The position numbers were made by a program, and so were the translations under genes. The notes under the pieces are model-generated. The model searched no databases and had not been told where the DNA came from. It worked only from the letters and a program-made list of their open reading frames with translations. From Deltaproteobacteria bacterium (GTDB lineage: Bacteria > Myxococcota > Myxococcia > Myxococcales > 40CM-4-68-19), in assembly GCA_005879805.1 (NCBI GenBank), contig VBKL01000077.1, positions 1 through 38,978 of the forward strand: 38,978 bases of DNA, read 5' to 3'. Positions 1-13,237 of this stretch are shown in pieces (the stretch's first letter is position 1; each line of letters starts with the position of its first letter).

Positions 1-3120
<3,120 letters not shown>

Positions 3121-3155
3121 GATCCGTTCTACTTCGCCGATCGGGCACCCGCAAC

Positions 3156-3938
3156 ATGGTACGACGGGCGCCGATGTCGGATGTTGACCCGGAGATCCTT
3201 GCCGAGATCCGGCGGGCCGCGCTGGAGTTGCGCACGACCGATCCCCAGGCGGCCGTGCGGGTCCTGCGCCGTGCGGCCGCGGCTGGCGGCGGAGCGGAAG
3301 TGCTCGCCCGCGGTGCGCTTGGGGAGATCTACCTCGAAGAGCTTGGAGATCTCGACGGCGCGGAACACGAGTATCGCCAGGTGCTCGCCCTCGCACCTGG
3401 GCTCGCCGCCGCGGAATTGGGTCTTGCCCGGGTGCTGCGCGAGACGGGCGCGAGCAGCGAGGCGCAGGGGCATTACCGCGCAGCCATCGCCTCGCTGGAG
3501 AACGAGGTGGCCTCCTTCCGCGACGCCGCGGCGGCGGGCCAGCCCATTCCGCCCGGCGCCGAGGAGGTGGTGCTCACGCTTCTGGAAGCGGCGCTCGAGG
3601 CGCAGGAGCGGATCGATGAGTCGCTCCTCGACTGGGCCGTCCGCGAACGGCTCTTCGATGCGCTCTCCGGCGAGGAAGGCGATCCCGCCGAGGACTGGTT
3701 CCGCTTCCATTCCCTGCGCGCCCGGCTCCTCTGGCAGCAGGGCCGGCGCGACGATTCGGCGCAGGCCCATGCCATCGCCGTGGCCATCCTGCAGCAGGCG
3801 ATCGCCGCCGCGGAAGCGCGCCTGCCGGACGCGTCGCCCGAGGATTGCGCGAGGCTCGAAGAGGAGATCCGCGACTATCGCGACGCGCTCTCCGAGTCGT
3901 CGGGCGGGCTCGTGTCGCTCCGCTCTCCCAGGGCCTGA
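3156..3938 (+). CDS. TPR-repeat protein of unknown function
   Basis: A cytoplasmic, signal-less helical protein of about 254-260 residues. Two or three degenerate tetratricopeptide repeats are visible in the first half (for example ARGALGEIYLEELGDLDGAE and the block ending LAPGLAAAELGLARVL). An acidic, Glu/Ala-rich C-terminal helical region follows. Two starts are possible: ATG 3156, or ATG 3174 (MSDVDPEIL), which I prefer. No ribosome-binding site precedes 3174, and an extended -10 (TGGTACGAC, 3157-3165) ends just before it, so the mRNA may be leaderless. The gene is divergent from kdsB and ends one base before the convergent membrane-protein gene; the two stops form TGATCA. I do not recognise a specific family; a scaffold role is only inference. 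Confidence 0.8.
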   Translation: MVRRAPMSDVDPEILAEIRRAALELRTTDPQAAVRVLRRAAAAGGGAEVLARGALGEIYLEELGDLDGAEHEYRQVLALAPGLAAAELGLARVLRETGASSEAQGHYRAAIASLENEVASFRDAAAAGQPIPPGAEEVVLTLLEAALEAQERIDESLLDWAVRERLFDALSGEEGDPAEDWFRFHSLRARLLWQQGRRDDSAQAHAIAVAILQQAIAAAEARLPDASPEDCARLEEEIRDYRDALSESSGGLVSLRSPRA

Positions 3939-4346
3939 TCAGACCTTGCCGTTCCCGTTGGTGCGACCGAGGAAGCGTCCGGGGCGGCGCCGCTCCTCTC
4001 CGGTGCGCCTCGGCTCGGCCGTCATCCCGTGGCGTGGGAGCACGGCGCCGCAGCGCTTGCAGGTCGCGGGCGTGAGGTTCCGCTCCATGCGCCCGCAGAC
4101 GGGACAGAAGCGCACCACGTAGAGATAGGCGAGGAAGATCGAGCCGCAGAGCAGGACCGCGACTTCGTACGCGATCTGGCGGTGGGCGAGCAGATCCGGT
4201 CCCATCCAGGCGAGCAGCGCGATGGCCGCGAGCAGCATCGCGCGGAAGGCGATCCGTTTCGTCCTTCCGGAGGCACGGCCCCTGGCGAGCCACCCGAGCC
4301 ACAGCCCGAGGGAGGCCAGGCCGAGCACGAGCGCTGCAAGCCGCAT
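3939..4346 (-). CDS. small membrane protein with C-terminal zinc ribbon
   Basis: Predicted 135 residues. Two or three hydrophobic segments lie at roughly residues 3-20, 34-50 and 62-80. They are followed by a zinc-ribbon knuckle pair, CPVCGRM near 82 and CKRCG near 96, then a basic Arg/Gly-rich tail ending in NGNGKV. Four cysteines in two CxxC pairs are the normal zinc-ribbon arrangement. The ribbon and tail would lie on the cytoplasmic side if the positive-inside rule holds. The stop abuts the stop of the TPR gene on the other strand. I do not recognise a named family. The hydropathy and codon pattern make it a convincing gene, but function is unknown. Confidence 0.75.
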   Translation of the reverse strand: MRLAALVLGLASLGLWLGWLARGRASGRTKRIAFRAMLLAAIALLAWMGPDLLAHRQIAYEVAVLLCGSIFLAYLYVVRFCPVCGRMERNLTPATCKRCGAVLPRHGMTAEPRRTGEERRRPGRFLGRTNGNGKV

Positions 4347-4384
4347 CGAGCGGCTTCTACCGCGGGCGCTCGCGCCCTAGAAGA

Positions 4385-4402
4385 GCCGGCTGCGCAGCCG
4401 GC
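4385..4402. repeat. 18-bp perfect palindrome between two minus-strand genes
   Basis: GCCGGCTGCGCAGCCGGC is fully self-complementary (nine-base arms, no spacer). It lies 96-113 bases downstream of the rluA stop and about 40 bases upstream of the zinc-ribbon gene start. On the minus strand it is followed only by CTCTTCT, so it is a weak terminator candidate and could equally be a protein-binding site. The rest of 4347-4497 shows nothing else I can support. Confidence 0.4.
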
Positions 4403-4497
4403 GGCAGCGAACGAATCTTCGTCTGGATCTACGCCTCATCGAGAGGATGTGCGCACGCCGGAGGGCCGAGGCAAATCCCGTCCGGTTCCGGACCCTG

Positions 4498-5517
4498 CTA
4501 GAGGGGGCGCAAGCCGGCGATGAGCGCGCGCAAGTCCTCCGGGAGCGGCGCCGAGAAGCGCATCCGTTCGCCGGACGACGGATGGGACAGCGACAATTCG
4601 TCGGCGTGCAGCGCCTGCCGGACGTGGCGGAGAGCGCGGCGCTCGTCGGGGGTCAAGAGCGGGTCGAACTCTCCGCGCGGCGGAGGCGACGTCCGGCTCT
4701 CGGCGAGCTTGAGGAAGATCCCCTCGTCGGGACCGTAGAGCTTGTCGCCGACCAGCGGGAACCCGGCGGCGTGCAGATGGGCGCGGATCTGGTGCTGGCG
4801 TCCGGTCCGCGGGATGCAGCGAACGAGCGCGAGCGGTCTGCCATCCGCATCGGCGTAGCGGCGCTGGGTGCGGAAAGCGGTGAGCGAAGGCATCCCGTTC
4901 GGGTCGACGCGGACCTTCACCTTGACCGTGGGCGTTCCGACAGCGAGCGGCAGATCGACGTCGAAATCGCCTTCGGGCGCCCCCTCCACGAGGGCGAGAT
5001 AGCTCTTCTCCACCTCGCGCCGCGCGAAGGCGGCCTTGAGCACCCGCGTGTTCTTCGGATCGCAACCGCAGGCGACGAGACCGCTCGTCTCGCGGTCGAG
5101 ACGGTGCGCCGGATCGGGCTTGTTTCCTTCCGCGTTGCGGTGCCGGGTCGCGAGAGCGTGGGTCAGCGTCGAGACGAAGTAGCGCGCGCTCGGGTGGAGC
5201 GCGAGGGGCGCTGGCTTGTCGACGACGAGCAGCGCCTCGTCCTGGTAGACGACGGGAATCTCCCGCGGCTCGCCCTGATCGCCGGACGACCGCTTGCGCA
5301 AGGCGAAGCGCAGCCCGGGCCACACCGGCGTATCGGGCAAGAGCTCGGGTTCGCGATGCACGAGCGACGAGCCGCGCAGGATCTTCTCGAGGACCGCGGG
5401 ATCGATCGGCCGCCGCAGCTTCTCCGCGACGTACCGCGCGAGCGACCAGCCGGCGTAGTTCGCCTCGACCTCGAACTGGAGGAGCGATGGATCGGCTTCG
5501 GGCAGCTCGGGAATCAA
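4498..5517 (-). CDS. RluA-family pseudouridine synthase
   Basis: Isomerises uridine to pseudouridine in rRNA or tRNA. The 339-residue reading has an N-terminal S4-like segment (about 20-75), then VVYQDEALLVVDKPAPLALHPS and the catalytic motif HRLDRETSG with Asp at about 141. After these come KSYLALVEG, the RTGRQHQIRAHL block and GDKLYG near the end of the fold. I chose TTG at 5517, which overlaps the epimerase stop as TTGA and has an AAGG ribosome-binding sequence about four bases upstream. No ATG or GTG fits between the epimerase stop and the start of homology. Which RNA position it modifies (RluA, RluC or RluD type) cannot be told from sequence alone. Confidence 0.93.
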   Translation of the reverse strand: MIPELPEADPSLLQFEVEANYAGWSLARYVAEKLRRPIDPAVLEKILRGSSLVHREPELLPDTPVWPGLRFALRKRSSGDQGEPREIPVVYQDEALLVVDKPAPLALHPSARYFVSTLTHALATRHRNAEGNKPDPAHRLDRETSGLVACGCDPKNTRVLKAAFARREVEKSYLALVEGAPEGDFDVDLPLAVGTPTVKVKVRVDPNGMPSLTAFRTQRRYADADGRPLALVRCIPRTGRQHQIRAHLHAAGFPLVGDKLYGPDEGIFLKLAESRTSPPPRGEFDPLLTPDERRALRHVRQALHADELSLSHPSSGERMRFSAPLPEDLRALIAGLRPL

Positions 5518-6476
5518 GCTGCCTTCGCCGCGGCGGCGCGGAAGGAGCGTACGACGTCCAGGAGCCCCTGCCCGAGCGAGATGCTGGGCTCGAATCCGAG
5601 CAGCTCGCGGGCGCGCGTGAGGTCCGCCGAGGAGGAGCGCACGTCGCCGGCACGCGCCGGACGGTGCTCGATGCCGAGGTGTGCCGCTTCCGGCCCGACC
5701 GCCTCGCGGATGAGAGCGATGAGCTCGAGGAGCGAGGCGCAGTGCCCGCTCGCGATGTTCACGACCGACCCTGAGGCGCGCCGGGAAGTCGAGGCGATGA
5801 GGCACGCACGTACGACGTCCTTCACGTGCACGAAATCGCGGGTCTGGAGGCCGTCGCCGAAGACAATGGGCGGCTCGCCCGAAAGGAGCTTGGTGACGAA
5901 GCGCGGGATCGCCGCCGAGTACTCGCTCTTCGGATCCTGCCGCGGCCCGTAGACGTTGAAGAACCGCAGCGCGACGCAGGGAAGCCCGTAGGCCGCCGTG
6001 TAGGTCTGCGCATAGAGCTCGCAGGCAATCTTCTGCGCTGCGTAGGGTGACACCGGCCGCACCTGGAGCCCCTCGTGCTTGGGCTGCTCGGGTCCATCGC
6101 CATAAGCCGCGCAGGAGCAGGCGAGGACGACCCTCTCGGTACCGGTGCGCCGGGCGGCTTCGAGGACCTTGACCGTGCCGCCGACGTTCACGGCGGTGGT
6201 GCGCTCCGGCTCCTGCATCGAGACCGGAACCGACGGGATGGCGGCGAGATGGAACACGTACTTCGCGCCTTCCACCGCCTTGGCGACCGCCGCGGGGTCC
6301 GCAATCGAGCCTTCCACCATCCGGAAACGCGGGTTCTGCGACAGGAGGGCAATGGTCTGTCGTTTGCCGCTCGAGAAGTCGTCCAGCCCGGCCACCTCGT
6401 GGCCCCGCTCGAGCAATTCCTCCGCCAGATGTCCGCCGATGAACCCCGCCGCCCCGGTGACGCAAACCTTGGACAT
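5514..6476 (-). CDS. NAD-dependent nucleotide-sugar epimerase/dehydratase (UDP-glucose 4-epimerase family)
   Basis: A short-chain dehydrogenase-type sugar-nucleotide enzyme of 320 residues. The Rossmann motif GAAGFIGG lies at residues 8-15, followed by LDDFSSGKR and FHLAAIPSV. The catalytic triad is readable as Ser121 (SCAAYG), Tyr145 and Lys149 (YAAQK). FFNVYGPRQ and FVHVKDVV are typical of UDP-Glc/UDP-GlcNAc 4-epimerases and the WbpP group. I chose ATG at 6476 rather than the longer frame because the Rossmann fold starts four residues later. With ugd and glmU nearby it fits surface-polysaccharide precursor synthesis, but the exact substrate cannot be fixed. A UDP-glucuronate decarboxylase or epimerase remains an alternative. 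Confidence 0.9.
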   Translation of the reverse strand: MSKVCVTGAAGFIGGHLAEELLERGHEVAGLDDFSSGKRQTIALLSQNPRFRMVEGSIADPAAVAKAVEGAKYVFHLAAIPSVPVSMQEPERTTAVNVGGTVKVLEAARRTGTERVVLACSCAAYGDGPEQPKHEGLQVRPVSPYAAQKIACELYAQTYTAAYGLPCVALRFFNVYGPRQDPKSEYSAAIPRFVTKLLSGEPPIVFGDGLQTRDFVHVKDVVRACLIASTSRRASGSVVNIASGHCASLLELIALIREAVGPEAAHLGIEHRPARAGDVRSSSADLTRARELLGFEPSISLGQGLLDVVRSFRAAAAKAA

Positions 6477-6506
6477 CGCCCTAACCCCTCCCCGCCCTTC
6501 CAACGG

Positions 6507-6827
6507 TCATTGCGGCCGAACCGATCCTGAAACGTAGAGCGAGAACGCGATCCCGCACGACGCCTTGCCTTCCGGCGTGGCGAGCTGGGTGCAGTCGCAG
6601 GCGTTGGTATCCAGCTGGTGCTGACAGTAGGCCCGGTCCTGCGCCGTCACGGGAAAAGTCGACTCCGAATCCTTCGCCCTCCGGTTGCACTCCGCCCTCG
6701 TCCCGTCGTCGGGTAGACAGTTGCAGATCCTGCCGGCGAGGTCCAAGCAGGCATCCCCGCAGCCTGTTGCAAGGATGACGGTGAGCATGCAGCCGAGCAG
6801 CGGCAAGACCTTGACCTTTTTGCGCAT
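6507..6827 (-). CDS. cysteine-rich putative lipoprotein
   Basis: Predicted 106 residues. A basic start (MRKKVKV), a hydrophobic stretch and the lipobox LATGC around residue 23 give a type-II signal peptide, so the mature N-terminal Cys would be lipidated and the protein anchored in the envelope. The mature part is short and polar, with about nine more cysteines including the clusters CNC and CDC, suggesting several disulfides in the periplasm or on the surface. ATG at 6827 places the signal peptide correctly; the longer open frame adds only basic low-complexity sequence. The gene is divergent from the esterase and upstream of the epimerase. No family is recognised. Confidence 0.75.
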   Translation of the reverse strand: MRKKVKVLPLLGCMLTVILATGCGDACLDLAGRICNCLPDDGTRAECNRRAKDSESTFPVTAQDRAYCQHQLDTNACDCTQLATPEGKASCGIAFSLYVSGSVRPQ

Positions 6828-6890
6828 CGACACGGCTCGGCGATCTATCACGAACGGGCGCGGGCGCCGCTCGGGAACGAGGGTAGGAAG

Positions 6891-7532
6891 ATGCGATTCG
6901 TCTGGCTGCACGGGTTCGCGAGCGCCCCCACCTCGACCAAGGCCCGCTACGTCCAGGAGCGCCTCGCGAGAAGAGGGCAGACCCTGGAGGTTCCCGACCT
7001 GAACGAGCCTGCTTTCCGCGACTTGACGGTGACGCGGATGCTCGACCAGCTAGCAAAGATTTCCGGCCAGGACCGCCTGGTACTCTTCGGATCGAGCCTC
7101 GGCGGCTACGCGGCGGCGACCTATGCGGCGAGGCATCCGGACCAGATCGCGGCGGCCGTGCTGCTCGCTCCGGCCTTCGACCTCGCCCGTAGGTGGGAGG
7201 AGCGGATGCCGCGGGCAGACCTGCGGCGCTGGCGCAGGGAGGGCGTCTTTGCCTTCGACCACTACGCACACGGCCGCAAGGAAGAGCTGTCGATCGAGTT
7301 CCTCGGGGACGCGGCGAAGTACGATCCGTTCCCGCTGCCGGCTGCCCCGACCCTCGTCTTGCAAGGGACCCGCGACGACGTGGTCGATCCGGGCCTCGCG
7401 CGTGAGTTCGCCTCGCGGATGGACGGCCGGGCCCGGCTGGTCGAGCTTCCCGATGGGCACGAGCTGGCCGCCGACCTTCCGCGGCTGTGGCGCGAGATGG
7501 AAGCCCATCTGGCGCCGTTCCTCGGACCCTGA
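6891..7532 (+). CDS. alpha/beta-hydrolase esterase, YqiA-like
   Basis: A 213-residue cytoplasmic alpha/beta hydrolase. It starts directly at strand one (MRFVWLHGFASAP, with the oxyanion HGF). The nucleophile elbow GSSLGGY has Ser69, the acid is in GTRDDVVDP (about 162-163) and the histidine is His190 in DGHEL. Length and motif order match the YqiA/YcfP group of small esterases. GGAAG lies just before the ATG. The gene is divergent from the lipoprotein gene and converges with ugd, whose end is three bases away. The substrate is unknown; the family hydrolyses short acyl esters in vitro. Confidence 0.88.
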   Translation: MRFVWLHGFASAPTSTKARYVQERLARRGQTLEVPDLNEPAFRDLTVTRMLDQLAKISGQDRLVLFGSSLGGYAAATYAARHPDQIAAAVLLAPAFDLARRWEERMPRADLRRWRREGVFAFDHYAHGRKEELSIEFLGDAAKYDPFPLPAAPTLVLQGTRDDVVDPGLAREFASRMDGRARLVELPDGHELAADLPRLWREMEAHLAPFLGP

Positions 7533-7535
7533 GAG

Positions 7536-8852
7536 TTACTTCTTCGCTGCCCGGCCGACCCCGTAGTAGGCGAAGCCCATGTCGCGCAGGCGCTGCGGGT
7601 TCCAGATGATGCGGCCGTCGAAAACGACCGGCTTCGCCATCAGCTCCTTCACCCGCTGGAAGTCGGGCTGCCGGAACTCGTTCCACTCCGTGACGAGGAA
7701 CAGCGCCTCGGCGCCTTCGACCGCATCGTAGGGATTGGCGGCGAAGCGGACCCGCCCCTCGAGCTGCTTCTTCGAGGCATCCATCGCCACCGGATCGTGC
7801 ACCGCGATGTCCGCGCCGTCGGCGAGCAGCTCCTCGATGATCGCGAGGGCGGGCGCGCTGCGGATGTCGTCGGTCTTCGGCTTGAAGGCGAGGCCCCAGA
7901 CGGCGATCTTCTTCCCCCGTGCTCCGCCCTGCGCCGCGAAGTGCACCTTGGCCTTCTGCGCGAGGAGCCGCTTCTGGCGGTCGTTCACCGCGTCGACGGC
8001 GGCGAGGAGGGTGAAGTCGAGGCCATTGTTTCGCGCGGTGGCGACCAGCGCCTTCACGTCCTTCGGGAAGCAGGATCCGCCGTAGCCCACGCCCGGGAAG
8101 AGGAACGGGTGACCGATGCGGCGGTCCGATCCCATCGCTTTGCGAACGGCATCGACGTCGGCGCCGACGCGCTCGCAGAGCATGGCCACGTCGTTCATGA
8201 AGCTGATGCGCGTCGCGAGCATCGCGTTGGCGGCGTACTTGGTCAGCTCGGCCGAGGCGGGATCCATGAAGTAGATGGGGCTCTCGGTGCGGACGAATGG
8301 CGCGTACAGCTCGGCGACCAGAGCGCGCCCCTTCTCGCTGGAGGCACCGATGACGATGCGGTCGGGCCGCATGAAGTCGTCGATGGCGGCGCCTTCCTTG
8401 AGGAACTCGGGGTTGGAGACGACGTCGATGGGCGCCTTGCCCTTGCCCGAAAGCTCGGCCTGCATGCGCTGTGCGGTGCCGACCGGGACCGTGCTCTTGT
8501 TGACGATCACCGTGTAGCGCTCGGCGCAGGCGGCGATTTCGTGGGCGACGCGCATCACCGTGCGCAGGTCGGCATTGCCGTCGTCGCCCTGGGGCGTTCC
8601 GACGGCGATGAAGACGACTTCGGCGGCCCGGACCGCCGAGCGGAGATCGCTCGTGAAGAAGAGCCGCCCCCCCTTGATGTTGCGGGCGAGGAGCTCTTCC
8701 AGCCCCGGCTCGTAGATGGGGGTCTTGCCGGCGCGCAGCGCCGCGAGCTTCGCCTCGTCCACGTCCACGCAGGTGACCGCGTGCCCGGTCTCCGCGAAGC
8801 AGGTGCCGGCGACGAGTCCGACGTATCCGGTTCCGACGACGGCGATGTGCAT
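7536..8852 (-). CDS. ugd: UDP-glucose 6-dehydrogenase
   Basis: Oxidises UDP-glucose to UDP-glucuronate with two NAD+, feeding capsule, exopolysaccharide or LPS glucuronosyl and pentose sugars. The 438-residue protein has the NAD motif GTGYVGLVAG at 7-16, the YEPGLEELL loop, NKSTVPVGT, NPEFLKEG, the active-site motif GYGGSCFPKD with Cys261 as nucleophile, and GLAFKPKTDDIR in the C-terminal UDP-binding domain. The ATG at 8852 has a CGGAG ribosome-binding sequence about eight bases upstream and its own extended -10. It lies 42 bases after glmS, so it can be read both from glmU-glmS and from its own promoter. UDP-ManNAc or UDP-GlcNAc dehydrogenase is a less likely alternative. Confidence 0.96.
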   Translation of the reverse strand: MHIAVVGTGYVGLVAGTCFAETGHAVTCVDVDEAKLAALRAGKTPIYEPGLEELLARNIKGGRLFFTSDLRSAVRAAEVVFIAVGTPQGDDGNADLRTVMRVAHEIAACAERYTVIVNKSTVPVGTAQRMQAELSGKGKAPIDVVSNPEFLKEGAAIDDFMRPDRIVIGASSEKGRALVAELYAPFVRTESPIYFMDPASAELTKYAANAMLATRISFMNDVAMLCERVGADVDAVRKAMGSDRRIGHPFLFPGVGYGGSCFPKDVKALVATARNNGLDFTLLAAVDAVNDRQKRLLAQKAKVHFAAQGGARGKKIAVWGLAFKPKTDDIRSAPALAIIEELLADGADIAVHDPVAMDASKKQLEGRVRFAANPYDAVEGAEALFLVTEWNEFRQPDFQRVKELMAKPVVFDGRIIWNPQRLRDMGFAYYGVGRAAKK

Positions 8853-8884
8853 TCGACGATCTCCGGTTGCAGCTGGTCTGCTTT

Positions 8885-8893
8885 ATTTTACCA
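8885..8893 (-). promoter_or_regulatory. extended -10 promoter for ugd inside a short hairpin
   Basis: The minus strand reads TGGTAAAAT, an extended -10 of TG-G-TAAAAT, about 33 bases upstream of the ugd ATG in a patch that is strikingly AT-rich for this chromosome. It sits in an inverted repeat (AGCTGGT / ACCAGCT, plus coordinates about 8871-8897) with an AT-rich loop. A convincing -35 at 17 bases is not seen, as is common for extended -10 promoters. The same hairpin could pause or attenuate readthrough from glmS, though no T run follows it. Confidence 0.5.
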
Positions 8894-8894
8894 G

Positions 8895-10598
<1,704 letters not shown>

Positions 10599-12019
10599 TT
10601 CGACGACTTCTTCGGAGCCTTCTTTTCGACCCAGCCTTCGATGTTGCGCTGCTTGCCCGCGCTGACCGCCAGGGAGCCCGCAGGGACGTCCTCGCGGACG
10701 GTGGTGCCCGTCCCGACGTAGGCGCCCTTCCCGACGGTGAGCGGAGCGACCAGCTGCGTATCCGAACCGACGAACGCGCCGTCTTCGATGGTAGTGACGA
10801 ACTTGTTCGCGCCGTCGTAATTGCAGGTGATGGTGCCCGCGCCGATGTTGCAGCCTTCGCCGATCACCGCGTCGCCAAGGTAGCTCAGGTGGTTGGCCTT
10901 GCTCCCCTTGCCGAGGACGCTCTTCTTCAATTCGACGAAATTGCCGACGTGGGCGTCCTCGCGGATGTCGGCCCCGGGACGCAAGCGGGCGAACGGGCCC
11001 ACCACCGCTCCCTTGCCGACTTTCGAGTCGGTCATGTGGCAGTACGGCAGGATCTTCGCGCCGTCCGCGACCTCCACGTCCACCAGTATGGAACCTTGTC
11101 CGACCTCCACATTCTTCCCAAGCTTCGTCTTGCCGCGTAACGAAACCATCGGCTCCAGGATGCTGTCGGCTCCGACCTCGACGCCTTCCTCGAGCCAGGT
11201 GACGGAAGGATCGATCACCGTCACTCCGTCCTTCATGAGCTCCGTGAGCCGGCGTTCCTGGAGTTTCGCGGCCGAGGTGGCGAGCTGGGCGCGATCGTTG
11301 ATTCCGCTCACCTCGTCTTCGCTCGCCTCGACGGACGCGGGCCACGGCACGCGGCCTTCGCGAGCGAGCGCAGAAGCCGCGGCGACGATGTCGGTGAGGT
11401 AATACTCGCCCTGCGCGTTCGATCGGCCCATCCGGGACAGCGCGCTGAAGAGGAACCCAGCGTCGCAGAGATAGATGCTGGCGTTCACTTCGTCGATCCG
11501 GCGCTCTTCGGGGGTGGCGTCCTTCTCCTCGACGATGCGCTCGATCCCGCCCTTCGCGTTGCGAACGATGCGCCCGTAGCCACGAGGCTCTTTGACGCGG
11601 GTGGTGAGGAGCGCGAGCGGCGCCTTGCTCTCGGCCTTGGCGCGGACCAGACGCTGCAGCGTCTCCGGAGTGATGAGGGGAACATCGCCCGCCAGGATGA
11701 GAACGCTGCCCCGGTCGCCGAAGCCCGCCTTGCGCAGCGCAGCCTCGGCGGACATCACGGCGTGGCCGGTGCCGAGCTGTTCGGCTTGCAACGCGAACTC
11801 GATGCGAGCTCCGCTGAAGAGCGGGGAAAGCTCCTTCTCGACCGCCTCGGCCTGGTGCCCGACCACCACCACTACCGGCGAGCTTCCCTGCGAGAGGGCC
11901 GCCCGGATCGGGTAGTAAGCAATCGGCCGCCCGCAAACCCGGTGCAGGACCTTTGCCTTATCCGATTTCATCCGGGTGCCCTTGCCTGCGGCGAGCACCA
12001 CGGCTGCGATTTGCTCCAT

Positions 12020-12049
12020 CCCCACTCCGTCCAGCCCCACTCCGTCCAC
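12020..12049 (-). repeat. 15-bp tandem duplication carrying the glmU ribosome-binding site
   Basis: Two adjacent 15-base units, CCCCACTCCGTCCAG and CCCCACTCCGTCCAC (plus strand), 14 of 15 identical, lie directly before the glmU ATG. On the mRNA each unit contains GGAG, so the leader has two Shine-Dalgarno copies. Because the unit is five codons long, the duplication stays in frame and adds (V/L)DGVG twice if an upstream start is used. Confidence 0.6.
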
Positions 12050-12083
12050 TTACTGACTGCCGCCCGTGCGCCCGCCGGGCTGC

Positions 12084-12113
12084 TTAGATGGGTACTTGTT
12101 TGCTCACCGTCAA
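12084..12113 (-). promoter_or_regulatory. sigma-70-type promoter for glmU-glmS
   Basis: On the minus strand TTGACG (12108-12113) is followed, after 17-18 bases, by CATCTA/ATCTAA (12084-12090). The -35 is close to consensus; the -10 is weaker. It lies about 65 bases upstream of the glmU ATG in the region shared with the divergent TatD-like gene. Plus-strand TAGAT elements in the same stretch may serve that gene. Confidence 0.5.
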
Positions 12114-12175
12114 GAGACGCTAGATGATCGACGACGCAAAAGGACGCGGGTGCGAGTGCCGTGCCAGCATCTCCC

Positions 12176-12961
12176 ATGAGGAAGGCGCCCGACCCTTTCG
12201 TCGACCTGCACCTTCATGCAGAGGGGCTGAGCGACGCCGATCTGACCACCCTTTCGCTCTTCGGCCTGGCCGCCGCGGTGACTTGCGCCAACGATGCCGG
12301 GGCGACGAGTGCCGAGGAGCTGCGCGCTCACTGGGACGGTCTCGTCTCGGTGCAGGCGTCCCGTCTCAAGGCCTGTGGGATCCGGCCCTTCGTGGCTCTC
12401 GCGGTCCATCCCGCCCGCATCCCCTGGCACGGCCTGGACGACCTCCTCCACCGGCTTCCCCGCTATTTCGACGACCCCCGGGTCGCCGCTATCGGAGAAG
12501 TCGGTCTCCAAGAAGGTTCCTCTCGCGAGGAGGAAGTGCTCCTGCGCCAACTGGAGCTGGCTGCCCAGCTGCGCAAGCCCGTCATCGCCCACACGCCCGC
12601 GGCGGGCAAACTTTCCGTCACCAAACGGCTCCTCGCCATCCTGCGCGAATCGAGGGCGGCGCCTGCGAAGGTCCTCATCGACCACGTGACACTGGAGACT
12701 TTTCCGCTCGTGCGCGCCTGCGGCTACCGGGCGGGCCTGACGCTCCAGCCGGGCCTGCTCGAAGCGGCGGAGGCAGCCCAGCTCGTCTCGCGCAATGGCG
12801 CCGACGGGATCGTCCTGACCAGCGACGCGGGAGAGGGCGCGAGCGACCTGCTTGCTCTTCCCCGCGCCGCCGGATCGCTCCGCAAGGCCGGGCTCTCGTT
12901 CGCCCTCATCCGCAGGGCGCTCTACGAAGCGCCGCTCGAGTTCCTCGGCGCGTCCGCCTGA
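12176..12961 (+). CDS. TatD-like metal-dependent hydrolase
   Basis: Predicted 261-residue TIM-barrel hydrolase of the amidohydrolase superfamily. Metal-site motifs are DLHLHAEG at 10-17 (the HxH pair is His12 and His14), then GEVGLQE, IAHTPAAG, LIDHVTLET and TSDAGEGASD, in the TatD order. Family members are DNases or deoxyribonuclease-like phosphodiesterases, but this one is a divergent branch with different loop sequences, so substrate should not be assumed. I chose ATG 12176; GTG 12161 would add only MPASP. It is divergent from glmU and stands alone before a 276-base gap. Confidence 0.85.
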   Translation: MRKAPDPFVDLHLHAEGLSDADLTTLSLFGLAAAVTCANDAGATSAEELRAHWDGLVSVQASRLKACGIRPFVALAVHPARIPWHGLDDLLHRLPRYFDDPRVAAIGEVGLQEGSSREEEVLLRQLELAAQLRKPVIAHTPAAGKLSVTKRLLAILRESRAAPAKVLIDHVTLETFPLVRACGYRAGLTLQPGLLEAAEAAQLVSRNGADGIVLTSDAGEGASDLLALPRAAGSLRKAGLSFALIRRALYEAPLEFLGASA

Positions 12962-13237
12962 CTTTCCCCCAAGATGACTACCCGGCGAGGCACTAGCCTG
13001 GCCCTCGCTCGCCGGCCTCGTGTCCGTGCAGAGCGGTAGGCTCACGCCCCCCCGGCCGCGTGTGTAGGGAGCGCCCCGACCTCTCCTCTCGTCGATTACT
13101 GGCGTAGAGGGGGAAAAGCGGGCAGAGAGGCCTCTGGTCCCTCGTCCGGTGGGCACGTGCATGGTACGGTGTAGGCCTTTCTTTCTTGTGGGCCGGGCGG
13201 GAAGCCAGGCGCCGTGATCGTCTGTTGTTCGACCGTG
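12962..13237. other. intergenic region, no gene recognised
   Basis: No open frame here has a coding look in either direction. A loose inverted repeat (CGGCGAG 12983-12989 with CTCGCCG 13008-13014) follows the hydrolase gene and could weakly end its transcript. Near the right end is the extended -10 listed separately. Confidence 0.4.
13162..13170 (+). promoter_or_regulatory. extended -10 promoter for the TPR-zincin lipoprotein gene
   Basis: TGGTACGGT, that is TG, one base, TACGGT, lies 68 bases before the chosen ATG at 13238. No clear -35 is visible. The motif matches the TGnTA elements found before several other genes in the window. Confidence 0.4.
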
